Assembly: GCF_014280935.1 (NCBI RefSeq)
Contig: NZ_JACLZI010000059.1
Span: 1 to 64,000, forward strand
DNA: 64,000 nucleotides
Source: Aquibacillus kalidii
GTDB lineage: Bacteria > Bacillota > Bacilli > Bacillales > Amphibacillaceae
Reading direction: 5' to 3'
Position 1 is the first letter of the stretch. The number at the start of each line of letters is the position of its first letter. This document shows, piece by piece, positions 43,763-52,164 of the stretch. The position numbers and the translations under genes are program-made. The notes under the pieces were generated by a model. That model was not told the origin of the DNA. It ran no database searches and saw only the letters and a program-made list of their open reading frames with translations.

Positions 43763-45013
43763 TTGAATAATTTAAAACAACTTAAGTTTTGGAACTTTGG
43801 AGGAATCTATTACTTTTACTTTATGATTTGGGCATTAATATTTGCCTTTTTGCCATTTTGGTTAGATAAAACTGCAAATTTAGATACAAGTGTTTCCGGG
43901 CTAGTCTTTTCTGCGATGGCTGTTACAGCACTTATTTTAGAACCAATATATGGTATAGTACAAGATAAACTAGGATTGAAAAAATACCTATTTGGTTTTG
44001 TTGTATTATGTCTATTATTTATTGGCCCATTTGTCCAGTTTGCTTTTATACCATTGCTTAAAATGAACGCAATCTTTGGTGCCGTGGTTGGTGGCGCATT
44101 CCTAAGCCTTTGTTTAAACGGTGGTGTTGGAGTTGTGGAAGCATACATGGAACGCTCTACACGTGCTAGCAATTATGAATATGGTCACGTTCGATTATTC
44201 GGTTCACTAGCCGGTGGTACTGCTGCATTTGTTGGCGGAATTATGTTCGTTCGTAATCCTTATAGTATATTCTGGGCTTGTACAGTTTCCGCAATTATTC
44301 TTGGGGTGCTCTTATGGGCGCTTCGTGTTAAAAAAGAATATGTCGACGAACCAAGCACTTCTGGCAAGACTGAGGAAGAATCTCCTGTTACAAAAGAGAA
44401 TATTTTTAAAGTATTTAGAAACAGAAGCTTCTGGGGATTCTGTCTGATTATGATTGGTATTGCGACCATGTTTGATGTTTTTGACCAACAATTCCCTAAT
44501 TACTTTGCTAGCTTTTTCAATGATACTTCTAGAGGAGAGCTAGTGTTTAGTCGTATAGCCTCTGTCCAAGTATTTTTAGAAGCTGGTTTTATGGTATTAG
44601 CACCGTGGTTCATTAACAAAATTGGTGCTAAGAATGGTTTAATCATAGCCGGTATCGTTCTGTTTATTCGTGTTCTAGGATCTGCCTTTTTAACAGAAAT
44701 CTGGATGCTCGCATTCTGGAGATTACTAGCAGCAATCGAAATGCCTCTAATGCTAGTTGCGATTATGAAATATATTACAGGTGTGTTTGATGTTCGTCTT
44801 TCCGCAACTGTATACATGCTTGGATTTAACTTTGCAAAGCAAGTTGGTATCACGATCTTCTCATCCGTAATGGGTTTTCTATATGGTGCAGTAGGATTCC
44901 AAAATTCGTATGTGATACTATCCTTTATTATTGTCGCCTTCGTACTAGTTGGCGCACTAATCATGCGAAGCGAAAAACACTACGTAACAGACCTAGCTCA
45001 AAAAACAGCGTAA
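43763..45013 (+). CDS. LacY-type oligosaccharide:proton symporter (MFS)
   Basis: 416 residues, twelve membrane helices. The start NLKQLKFWNFGGIYYFYFMIWALIFAFLPFWL and the EPIYGIVQDKLGLKK loop are those of the oligosaccharide:H+ symporter family of LacY. Start is TTG with AGGGGA ahead. In one transcript with the GH43 enzyme, so the cargo is likely an arabino- or similar oligosaccharide that GH43 then cleaves. Confidence 0.9.
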   Translation: MNNLKQLKFWNFGGIYYFYFMIWALIFAFLPFWLDKTANLDTSVSGLVFSAMAVTALILEPIYGIVQDKLGLKKYLFGFVVLCLLFIGPFVQFAFIPLLKMNAIFGAVVGGAFLSLCLNGGVGVVEAYMERSTRASNYEYGHVRLFGSLAGGTAAFVGGIMFVRNPYSIFWACTVSAIILGVLLWALRVKKEYVDEPSTSGKTEEESPVTKENIFKVFRNRSFWGFCLIMIGIATMFDVFDQQFPNYFASFFNDTSRGELVFSRIASVQVFLEAGFMVLAPWFINKIGAKNGLIIAGIVLFIRVLGSAFLTEIWMLAFWRLLAAIEMPLMLVAIMKYITGVFDVRLSATVYMLGFNFAKQVGITIFSSVMGFLYGAVGFQNSYVILSFIIVAFVLVGALIMRSEKHYVTDLAQKTA

Positions 45014-45017
45014 TGAA

Positions 45018-45048
45018 GGTGCCTGTCACCACCCGATATTTGTCGAAT
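45018..45048 (+). repeat. 31-bp direct repeat, copy 1
   Basis: Begins GGTGCCTGTCACCACCCG and ends TTTGTCGAAT. It differs at two positions from the copy at 47652-47682 in the same orientation. GGTG and CACC inside it form a small hairpin. It starts four bases after the symporter stop codon. Confidence 0.7.
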
Positions 45049-45058
45049 GATTTGTTGT

Positions 45059-45087
45059 TAAAGGGTCTGCCTCGGCAGACCCTTTTT
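45059..45087. terminator. bidirectional terminator
   Basis: Stem AAAGGGTCTGCC with GGCAGACCCTTTTT, two-base loop, between the convergent symporter and ABC permease genes. Confidence 0.9.
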
Positions 45088-45096
45088 GTTTTGGCT

Positions 45097-46614
45097 CTAC
45101 TTTAGTATATTATTTTCTTTTAGATACTCTTTTGCCACACTGTATGCTGTTTTTTCCTCTACAGCTACTTCATAATTCATCTGTCTCATTTGATCATCTG
45201 TGATCTTTCCTGCTAACTGATTTAAAATCTCCTCTAGCTCAGGGTATTTCTCTAGTGTTTTTACCTTTAGTAAGGGTGCTCCTTGATACGGAGGGAATAG
45301 TTCCTTATTATCATGTAACACTTTCAAATTATACCTTCTTAACTCACTATCAGTAGAGTAAGCATCAATTAAATTAACATCTCCTTGTTCAATGGCCGCA
45401 TACCGTAATTGAGGTTCCATTGTTATCAGGTTAGGGAACGTTAAGTTATAATGCTCTTGAATTCCTAAATAACCGTCCTCTCGATCAGTAAATTCCAAAG
45501 TAAAACCAGCTTTCACTTGATCTTCCACTGCTTGTAAATCAGAAATATTTTCTAGATTATATTCTTCCGCGAAGCTATTCGGTACTGCCAAGGCATACGT
45601 ATTATTATATTTCATAGGCTTCAACATTTTTAAATCAAATTTCTCTATTAATCCATCATGAGCCATTTGGTAAACTTCTTGTTTGTTGTTACTAGAAGCT
45701 GTTTCCTTTAAAAATTGAGAAATTGCCGTTCCTGTAAATTCAGGATATATATCAATATCACCAGACTGCAGCGCATTAAATAGAAAGGAAGTTTTTCCAA
45801 GTGATGGTTCTAACTCAACCTGTATGTCAGTCTCTTCTTCGATTAAAATTTTGTACATATTTATTAAAATCTCTGGTTCTGTTCCCAGCTTTCCACCAAT
45901 AACAAGTGTTTCATCATCACCCTTCATCATGTTTGGAACTACGATTAACATGACAGAAATTAGCCCAATAACAAAAATAGTAATAATAGATTGTTTGTAA
46001 CTAAGCTTTTCCATTTTCCTTAATAATACATCAAAGATAATAGCTAGAAGTGCCGCCGGTATTGCACCCAACACAATTAATGCCGTATTATTTCGGTCAA
46101 TTCCGAGTAATATAATATCACCTAACCCACCTGCGCCTATTAGGGAGGCAAGTGTGGCAGTTCCAACAATAAGCACCATAGCTGTTCTGATACCAGCCAT
46201 AATCACCGGCATCGCTAACGGTATCTCTATTTTTATAAGTCTTTGCTTGGTATTCATCCCCATCGCCGTTGAAGCTTCAATTAGAGAGGAATCCACCTCT
46301 TTTATCCCTGTATATGTATTACGTAGAATAGGAAGTAACGCGTAAATAACCAAAGCAATAATAGCTGGGACCTTCCCAATTCCAAATAAAGGAATAAACA
46401 AACCTAGAAGTGCTAAGGAAGGAATCGTTTGGAATACAGCAGACATTCCAATTATACCTTCTGCTATTCTCTCTTTCTTCGTTAAAAAGATACCAAGAGG
46501 AATAGAGATAATCACAGCTAATAACAAAGCGATAAATGAAATTTGAATATGTTCAAACAGTGATTGAAACAATTGATCTTGCCTACTTTGAAAAGCTTGA
46601 TATATATTAGACAC
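45097..46614 (-). CDS. fused permease and substrate-binding protein of an OpuB/OpuC/EgtU-type ABC importer
   Basis: 505 residues. The N-terminal half is a permease with about six membrane helices and the EAA-like loop (IEASTAMGMNTKQRLIKIEIPLAMPVI). A further helix (about 210-230) leads to an extracytoplasmic OpuAC-type binding domain (VIGGKLGTEPEILINMYK, DIYPEFTGTAI, FPPYQGAPLLK). Fused permease-receptor proteins of this family carry glycine betaine, choline, carnitine or, in EgtU, ergothioneine. The cargo here cannot be decided by eye. Start is GTG with GGGG ahead, overlapping the ATPase stop by 8 bases. Confidence 0.9.
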   Translation of the reverse strand: MSNIYQAFQSRQDQLFQSLFEHIQISFIALLLAVIISIPLGIFLTKKERIAEGIIGMSAVFQTIPSLALLGLFIPLFGIGKVPAIIALVIYALLPILRNTYTGIKEVDSSLIEASTAMGMNTKQRLIKIEIPLAMPVIMAGIRTAMVLIVGTATLASLIGAGGLGDIILLGIDRNNTALIVLGAIPAALLAIIFDVLLRKMEKLSYKQSIITIFVIGLISVMLIVVPNMMKGDDETLVIGGKLGTEPEILINMYKILIEEETDIQVELEPSLGKTSFLFNALQSGDIDIYPEFTGTAISQFLKETASSNNKQEVYQMAHDGLIEKFDLKMLKPMKYNNTYALAVPNSFAEEYNLENISDLQAVEDQVKAGFTLEFTDREDGYLGIQEHYNLTFPNLITMEPQLRYAAIEQGDVNLIDAYSTDSELRRYNLKVLHDNKELFPPYQGAPLLKVKTLEKYPELEEILNQLAGKITDDQMRQMNYEVAVEEKTAYSVAKEYLKENNILK

Positions 46615-47566
46615 TTTTTACCCCACCTTTTGCAATATTCTGCGAAAAATAGTGGATAATCATCTGACGGTTTACCTTGCCATAAATTTTGCCGTCAGCA
46701 AACACACTTATTTCATCTTCTTTTGACAACATTTCTAGCACTTCTTCTAATGTCGCTGATATATCGATTGCAGCTATAGGTACTGGATCCCCATCCAGCA
46801 ATGACTCCGTGTATTGCTTCAAATCGAAATCTGAACCAAGTTTCTTGGATGATCCTACAAATTCCTGAACAAAATCATTTTTTGGTGCGTTAATAAGCTC
46901 GTCAGGTGCACCTAACTGAACAACTTCTCCGTTTCGCATCAAACAAATTCTATCAGCCAACTTCATTGCTTCCTGCATATCGTGTGTAACAAACACGATT
47001 GTTTTGTTTATTCGCTTCTGTAAGGATATAATGTCATCCTGTAATTTCTCACGGCTAATCGGATCTAACGCACTAAAGGGCTCGTCCATTAGGATAATGT
47101 CCGGATCTGCTGCTAATGCCCTAACAACCCCTATTCGTTGCTGTTCTCCGCCTGAAAGTTCACTAGGTGTACGATCACGGTAGATGGAAGGGTCTAACCC
47201 AACCATATCCAATAGCTCAGTAACTCGATCACTTATCTTATCTTTGTTCCACCGCTTCATTTCAGGGACAATGGCTATATTTTCCTCAATTGTCATATGA
47301 GGAAAAAGCGCAATCTGCTGTAATACATACCCAATATTCCACCTTAGCTCATGAATGTTATACTCACTTATTCTTTTATCATCAATAGAAATAGTACCAT
47401 TTGAAAGTGGAATTAAACGATTCATCATTTTCAATGTAGTAGTCTTTCCGCAACCACTTGGTCCGATCAAAACAAAGAATTCACCCTTTTCCACATTAAA
47501 ACTAATAGAATCAACAGCAGTCGTGCCATCTGCAAATATTTTCGTCACATTCTCGAATGTAATCAT
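46607..47566 (-). CDS. ABC importer ATP-binding protein, OpuBA/OpuCA type
   Basis: 319 residues from the ATG at 47566 (GGAG 6 bases ahead). Walker A GPSGCGKTT, Q-loop GYVLQQIALFP, signature LSGGEQQR, Walker B IILMDEPFSALD, switch His in VTHDMQEA. The C-terminal about 60 residues form a shortened CBS-like regulatory region. It energises the fused permease-receptor encoded downstream. The open frame extends back to 47665, but the extra N-terminus looks untranslated. Confidence 0.92.
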   Translation of the reverse strand: MITFENVTKIFADGTTAVDSISFNVEKGEFFVLIGPSGCGKTTTLKMMNRLIPLSNGTISIDDKRISEYNIHELRWNIGYVLQQIALFPHMTIEENIAIVPEMKRWNKDKISDRVTELLDMVGLDPSIYRDRTPSELSGGEQQRIGVVRALAADPDIILMDEPFSALDPISREKLQDDIISLQKRINKTIVFVTHDMQEAMKLADRICLMRNGEVVQLGAPDELINAPKNDFVQEFVGSSKKLGSDFDLKQYTESLLDGDPVPIAAIDISATLEEVLEMLSKEDEISVFADGKIYGKVNRQMIIHYFSQNIAKGGVKSV

Positions 47567-47651
47567 CATAATCTCCTTTGCCTCTGGGAATTTATCGTTA
47601 ACCCATTCCCCTATACCATACCTCAAATAGTACATAAAGAAACATAATAGG

Positions 47652-47682
47652 GTGCCTGTCACCACCCGTTTTTTGTCGAATT
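47652..47682 (+). repeat. 31-bp direct repeat, copy 2
   Basis: Same orientation and nearly the same sequence as 45018-45048. Together they bracket the two-gene ABC importer. Confidence 0.7.
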
Positions 47683-47802
47683 AACACAAATATGCCGTTC
47701 TCCAAGTGTGTGAAAAACGGTAATTAATAATCATGTACGAATAATTTAAAAAATTATAAAATCATAAACACTATAATTAACGAAAATAATGGAGATTTGG
47801 CT

Positions 47803-48756
47803 TTAGATTTCTATCGCTCCTCCATTAATCCGTTTATACCCTCTTTGCTTGCCTAATTCTTCTACAAGCGCTAACGCAGCTTTATCCTTCGCTTTTGCTT
47901 CTATCATGATATCAGCAGACTGCCCGTAATCTTTCAATGCCTTTATAAATGGAAACGCAAAATCAAACGCAACATAATCAGCGTGTGCCCGCTTTAATTT
48001 CTCTGACTTTGGAGAGGACAAGTGAAACTTCGGTAGCCTCCCAGTCCCTTCCCATGTAGCAAAAATTCTAGGCAGTAATTCCTCAAAATTCTCATCACCA
48101 GGATTTGCCCAATGATGGTGATAATCGAACACACAAGGAACACCATGCTTCTCACAAACTTGAAGAGTTTCTTCTGCTGTGTACGTTTTATCATCATTCT
48201 CTAACGTAGTTTGACCACGAATCTGTTCATCAAGCTTGATAAAGTTCTGATTAAATCTATTTAGTGCCTCTTCCTTATTCCCATAAGCCCCTCCAACATG
48301 AATGTTCATAGAAGCATCCTTATGTAATCCCATTGCTTCCAACATTTGATAATGATAAGTCATGTCTGTTATAGCATTTGCTGTGACATGTTCCTGTGGA
48401 CTAGTGAACAGCGTAAATTGATTTGGATGAAAGCTAACACGCAACTTATGTCCTTGAACTAAAGCTCCAATCTCTTTGAACAGTTTGTTAAAAGGTGTAA
48501 CAAACTCCCACGCCACCTCTGGATGTGTAGCAAGTGGGACAATCGATGAGGACATTCGATATACATCAATGCCATGTGCAATATTGTAATGAAGGATACG
48601 AATGGTACTTTTTAAATTTTGTTCTGTGAGTTGGTACAGCTTTTCCTTTCTACTATCCTGATCTAATTTTTTCCAATTCGTGTATGTCAATGTTCTCGAT
48701 GGCGAAGCTTCCCACAAAGAAAGTGCCGTTGAGACGTAACCGAATCTGAGTATCAT
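47803..48756 (-). CDS. uvsE: UV damage endonuclease UvsE
   Basis: 317 residues, the normal UvsE length. A TIM-barrel, metal-dependent endonuclease that nicks DNA 5' of cyclobutane dimers, 6-4 photoproducts and abasic sites. Signatures: LRFGYVSTALSLWEASPSRT, NIAHGIDVYRMSSSIVPLATH, RVSFHPNQFTLF, NIHVGGAYGNKEEAL, CVFDYHHHWANPG, FHLSSPK, and DIMIEAKAKDKA. AGGTGGGAG precedes the ATG. Stands alone. Confidence 0.95.
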   Translation of the reverse strand: MILRFGYVSTALSLWEASPSRTLTYTNWKKLDQDSRKEKLYQLTEQNLKSTIRILHYNIAHGIDVYRMSSSIVPLATHPEVAWEFVTPFNKLFKEIGALVQGHKLRVSFHPNQFTLFTSPQEHVTANAITDMTYHYQMLEAMGLHKDASMNIHVGGAYGNKEEALNRFNQNFIKLDEQIRGQTTLENDDKTYTAEETLQVCEKHGVPCVFDYHHHWANPGDENFEELLPRIFATWEGTGRLPKFHLSSPKSEKLKRAHADYVAFDFAFPFIKALKDYGQSADIMIEAKAKDKAALALVEELGKQRGYKRINGGAIEI

Positions 48757-48827
48757 AGTTTGACTCCCACCTACCTTTTCCTAATGAAAATAGTGTTTGT
48801 GAAAGAGGGCCTATTCATTCAACAAAG

Positions 48828-48872
48828 AAAAAAGTAGTGCCAGGTACCACTTCGGCTCCTGACACTACATAA
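48828..48872 (-). terminator. intrinsic terminator of the FrnE/DsbA-like gene
   Basis: On the minus strand AGTGTCAGG pairs with CCTGGCACT (one G-U), followed by ACTTTTTTC, 17 bases after the stop codon. Confidence 0.75.
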
Positions 48873-48887
48873 CAAAATAAGAATCTT

Positions 48888-49523
48888 TTATGATTGTTCC
48901 TCTGCTATAACTTTTTCCAACGCTTGTATAAAAACATCTGTTGGTTGTGCGCCATTTAGCGCGTATTTCTTATTAATGAGGAAGAATGGAACACCAGTAA
49001 TACCGTACTGAATAGCTTGCTGTTGATCAGCACGTACTTCTTCCGCCATTTCATCACTAGCTAGCATTTTCTCTACTTCTTCTCGTTCCAATCCAACTTC
49101 TACTGCAAGCTCTGTTAATGTTTGATGATCACCAATATGCTTCGATTCCGTGAAATAAGCATATAGTATTCTTTCTGTCATTTCTATCATCAAACCATGT
49201 TTTTTAGCTAACATAGTCAGGCGATGAGCGTCGAAAGTATTGGTTAAGATAAGCGTGTCTAGATTATAATCCAAGCCTGTTTCCTTCGCCATTTGAACCA
49301 TGCGTTGATTATTTTCTTTCGCTTGCTCTATGCTCATGCCATATTTTTTAGCTAGAGCCTCATCCATTTTTACGTTGACATCTCGTTCCATCGTTGGATC
49401 CAACTCGAAGCATCTATATGTTACCTCAATTGGGTAGTCAATCTTCTGAATAGCGTCCTCCAGACGCTTTTTGCCAATATAGCAAAACGGTCAAGCAAAG
49501 TCAGTCCACATTTCGATATGCAT
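48888..49523 (-). CDS. FrnE/DsbA-family oxidoreductase with in-frame TGA at the first active-site Cys (candidate selenoprotein)
   Basis: Thioredoxin-fold DsbA-family protein of the FrnE/YwbO group, 211 residues if TGA is read through. From ATG 49523 (GGAGGG ahead) the frame reads MHIEMWTDFA, then TGA (49491-49493), then PFCYIGKKRLEDAI..EVTYRCFELDPTMERD and on without interruption to 48888, ending GITGVPFFLINKKYALNGAQP with the family cis-Pro. In relatives this spot is the first Cys of CPFC, so the motif here would be UPFC. Downstream of TGA, after 22 bases, is a perfect 6-bp hairpin (AGCGTC, loop TGGAG, GACGCT at 49452-49468), within the range expected for a bacterial SECIS element. Without selenocysteine insertion the gene would be a pseudogene, or restart at TTG 49403 without the active site. 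Confidence 0.72.
49452..49468 (-). promoter_or_regulatory. candidate bacterial SECIS hairpin
   Basis: Six-bp stem AGCGTC/GACGCT with loop TGGAG. The loop begins 28 bases after the TGA at 49491-49493, and its second base is G, as expected for SelB recognition. The stem lies within the coding sequence. Confidence 0.5.
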
Positions 49524-49699
49524 TACTATCCCTCCAATAAGTTTATATCCATTTTAGTATATTAAATAGAATTGATTTTTACCCTTAGGAAGACTTAATC
49601 AACTATTTTCAGCCATTATATCAAGGAAAATACAATGCCCATATAGAATTATTAATAGTATCTTTTATTAAAATAGATATTTTAAGGAGAGTGTAAGTT

Positions 49700-50575
49700 A
49701 TGAAAAAAGCTTTAGTATTAGGTGGTACTAAGTTTTTCGGAACTTTTTTGGTACAATCCTTACTAGACAAGGGGTTCGAGGTAACTGTAGCAACAAGAGG
49801 GCTAACAAAAGACTCATTAGGGGATTCAGTGAAACGTGTCATTTGCGATCGTTCCGTCGAGCAAAGCCTAATAAACTGTTTTGAAAATACACAGTGGGAC
49901 ATCGTTTTTGATCAAATTTGTTATTCTTCTGAGGATGCACGGATTGCCATCAAAGCTTTTGAAGGAAAAACGGATCGCTATATAGTTACTTCCTCTCAAT
50001 CCGTGTACGTGGAGACGAAAACAGAACCTTTGGTAGAAGAAGATTATAATCCCTATCGGAAAAGGATTGTTTATGCTAGCCGTGAGGACCTTTCCTATGA
50101 GGAGGGAAAGCAGCAAACAGAGGCCGTCCTATTCCAACAAGCTCCATTCCCTGTAACGGCAGTTCGGATTCCAATTGTACTAGGGGAGAAGGATTATACG
50201 GAAAGATTATTAACCTATATTAAAAAAGTAAAATATAACGAAGATATTTTTCTAACAAATCCTCAATCCGCTGAATTAAATTTTATTTCCGAACAAGAGG
50301 CTGGACACTTTCTAGCCTGGATGGGAACAGCTGACTTTACCGGACCAATCAATGCTTGCTCCATTGGATCAATTACATTACAGGACCTAATGGATTTAAT
50401 AGAAGATGCCACTAATCAAAAAGTAAATTATACAAGTGAGCCTTCCTACTCCCCTTATAATGTAGAAGAACCTTGGACAATGAGCGCATCTAAGGCAACT
50501 AAGCTTGGCTATTCCTTCTCTAATCTAATGGACTGGTTACCCGACCTTATTCGGAAATTAGAAAAGAAAGTATAA
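49700..50575 (+). CDS. NAD-dependent epimerase/dehydratase-like protein (atypical extended SDR)
   Basis: 291 residues. N-terminal nucleotide loop GGTKFFGTFLVQ, and TSSQSVYVET with a Tyr in the family position. The SDR Lys is not obvious (YxxxK missing), as in isoflavone-reductase-like or RNA-binding atypical SDRs. A C-terminal substrate domain follows (SEQEAGHFLAWMG, NACSIGSITLQDLMDLIEDAT). Function unknown; similar proteins are common as orphans in Bacillaceae. AAGGAGAG precedes the ATG. Confidence 0.85.
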   Translation: MKKALVLGGTKFFGTFLVQSLLDKGFEVTVATRGLTKDSLGDSVKRVICDRSVEQSLINCFENTQWDIVFDQICYSSEDARIAIKAFEGKTDRYIVTSSQSVYVETKTEPLVEEDYNPYRKRIVYASREDLSYEEGKQQTEAVLFQQAPFPVTAVRIPIVLGEKDYTERLLTYIKKVKYNEDIFLTNPQSAELNFISEQEAGHFLAWMGTADFTGPINACSIGSITLQDLMDLIEDATNQKVNYTSEPSYSPYNVEEPWTMSASKATKLGYSFSNLMDWLPDLIRKLEKKV

Positions 50576-50601
50576 CTTGCTTTAATTTAAAATCAAAAAG
50601 T

Positions 50602-50643
50602 TAGACGATCATAAGCCTTTTAAAAAAGGGGATGACCGTCTAG
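50602..50643. terminator. hairpin terminator between convergent genes
   Basis: Long stem GACGATCAT..CCTTTT with AAAAGG..ATGACCGTC; on the minus strand it is followed by AACTTTTTG, serving the aminopeptidase gene. Confidence 0.65.
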
Positions 50644-50662
50644 CAATTATAGACATTCTGTT

Positions 50663-51916
50663 TTATTTCTTATTTTCCGCTAAAAAGGCTTCGATTTCCT
50701 CAACGGTGCGTGGAAGGTCTGGTGTTAAATTCTCATTACCCGATTCTGTTACTAACACATCATCTTCAATCCGAACACCAATACCTTCTTCCGGAATATA
50801 AAGGCCAGGCTCAATCGTAATAACCATACCATGTTCTAAGTCTCTGTCCCATATTGCACCCACGTCATGCGTATCAAGCCCGAGTGAGTGACTTACGCCA
50901 TGGAAGTAATACTTTGAAATTTCTTCTGCTTCCTCAATTAAGCCAATCTTGATACATTCATCTGCAAGGAATTTACGAGTTTCTTCTTGTAGTTGTCTGT
51001 ATGGAACGCCTGGTTTAACCATGTCGCTAACTTTATGAAGCGCACTAAGTACAATATTGTATATTGTTTTTTGACGCTCTGTAAACTTACCATTTACAGG
51101 AAAAGTAAAGGAAATATCACCACTATAATAATTCCATTGTGCCCCAAGATCAAGAAGGACAAGCTCTCCATCATTAACAACATCATCATTATCTTCATAA
51201 TGTAGCACCGTTGCATTTTTCCCACTAGCTGTAATCGTATGGAAAGCATGATGTTTAACACCATTTGATTTCAGCACAAAATCGAAATAAGCTTCCAACT
51301 CATATTCCTTCATTCCAGGTTTTGCATGACGCATCAGATGCTTAATTCCTTCAGATGTAATGCGACCTGCCTCTTTTATTTCATCCACCTCTTCTTGTGT
51401 TTTGATAAGTCGTAAATCACAGATGGTGTGATAAGCATTATGTATCTGAAGCGACGGAAAGCGCTTTGTAAGTTCCCTTGCAAAGCTCGCAGCAGGTCTC
51501 TCTGGCGCATCCCATGCTCTTTTTTCCAAATCAAAATACACATGTTGATAAGACCTATTGAGAAGTTGCATTTGGATAAAGGATGTTAATTCATCGAGAT
51601 AGTGAATTGTTTCAATACCAGAAGCAGATGTCGCTTGTTCTTTGGACATGCTTTCGCCAATCCATTTCGCCATAACTGGATCAGGCTTCTCGACAAACAG
51701 ATGCTCTGTCACCTTCCCATTGTATTTCGTAAAAACTAAAATGATCTTAGGCTCATCAATCCCAGTTAAATAATAAAAGTTTCGATTCGGTACAAAAGGA
51801 TGAAGCTGATCTGCAGAAGACTGTGGTGCTTCACCTGCAAAAAATAGAGCAAGTGACTTGTCTTCTAACGTATCTAAAAACCGCTTGCGATTGTTCTTGA
51901 AGAAAGATGTATCCAT
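50663..51916 (-). CDS. Xaa-Pro aminopeptidase (M24B, PepP type)
   Basis: 417 residues. An N-terminal aminopeptidase-P domain (about 1-165: FFAGEAPQSSADQLHPFVPNRNFYYLTG) precedes the pita-bread metallopeptidase. The five metal ligands are Asp256, Asp267, His343, Glu369 and Glu384. It removes an N-terminal residue ahead of proline using two Mn or Co ions in the cytosol. GTGGGG precedes the ATG. Unlinked to its neighbours by function. Confidence 0.93.
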   Translation of the reverse strand: MDTSFFKNNRKRFLDTLEDKSLALFFAGEAPQSSADQLHPFVPNRNFYYLTGIDEPKIILVFTKYNGKVTEHLFVEKPDPVMAKWIGESMSKEQATSASGIETIHYLDELTSFIQMQLLNRSYQHVYFDLEKRAWDAPERPAASFARELTKRFPSLQIHNAYHTICDLRLIKTQEEVDEIKEAGRITSEGIKHLMRHAKPGMKEYELEAYFDFVLKSNGVKHHAFHTITASGKNATVLHYEDNDDVVNDGELVLLDLGAQWNYYSGDISFTFPVNGKFTERQKTIYNIVLSALHKVSDMVKPGVPYRQLQEETRKFLADECIKIGLIEEAEEISKYYFHGVSHSLGLDTHDVGAIWDRDLEHGMVITIEPGLYIPEEGIGVRIEDDVLVTESGNENLTPDLPRTVEEIEAFLAENKK

Positions 51917-52112
51917 TAATTTTCCCCACTTTCTATGATTCTATATAAACTATATCACTTTTTTGAATCAGACCAAATAAAATAGATTATGTTAAATTAC
52001 TGATTTGTTTGTTCGAATAATGATCCACCTAGACATAATTTAAAGTGGGAAAATTGATTTACACTATAACAATAGATAGCTATTCTCTTACTTAATTTTA
52101 TTTAAGAGTAAT
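51917..52112. other. intergenic promoter region of the aminopeptidase gene
   Basis: AT-rich, about 200 bases. No gene is seen. Confidence 0.3.
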
Positions 52113-52148
52113 AAAACAAGAGACCTCTAGTTATGAGATCTCTTGTTT
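52113..52148 (-). terminator. intrinsic terminator of the YhcR-like gene
   Basis: Stem AAACAAGAGA (52114-52123) with TCTCTTGTTT (52139-52148). The T-rich tail follows on the minus strand. Confidence 0.85.
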
Positions 52149-52164
52149 AACTTTTTAATGAACC

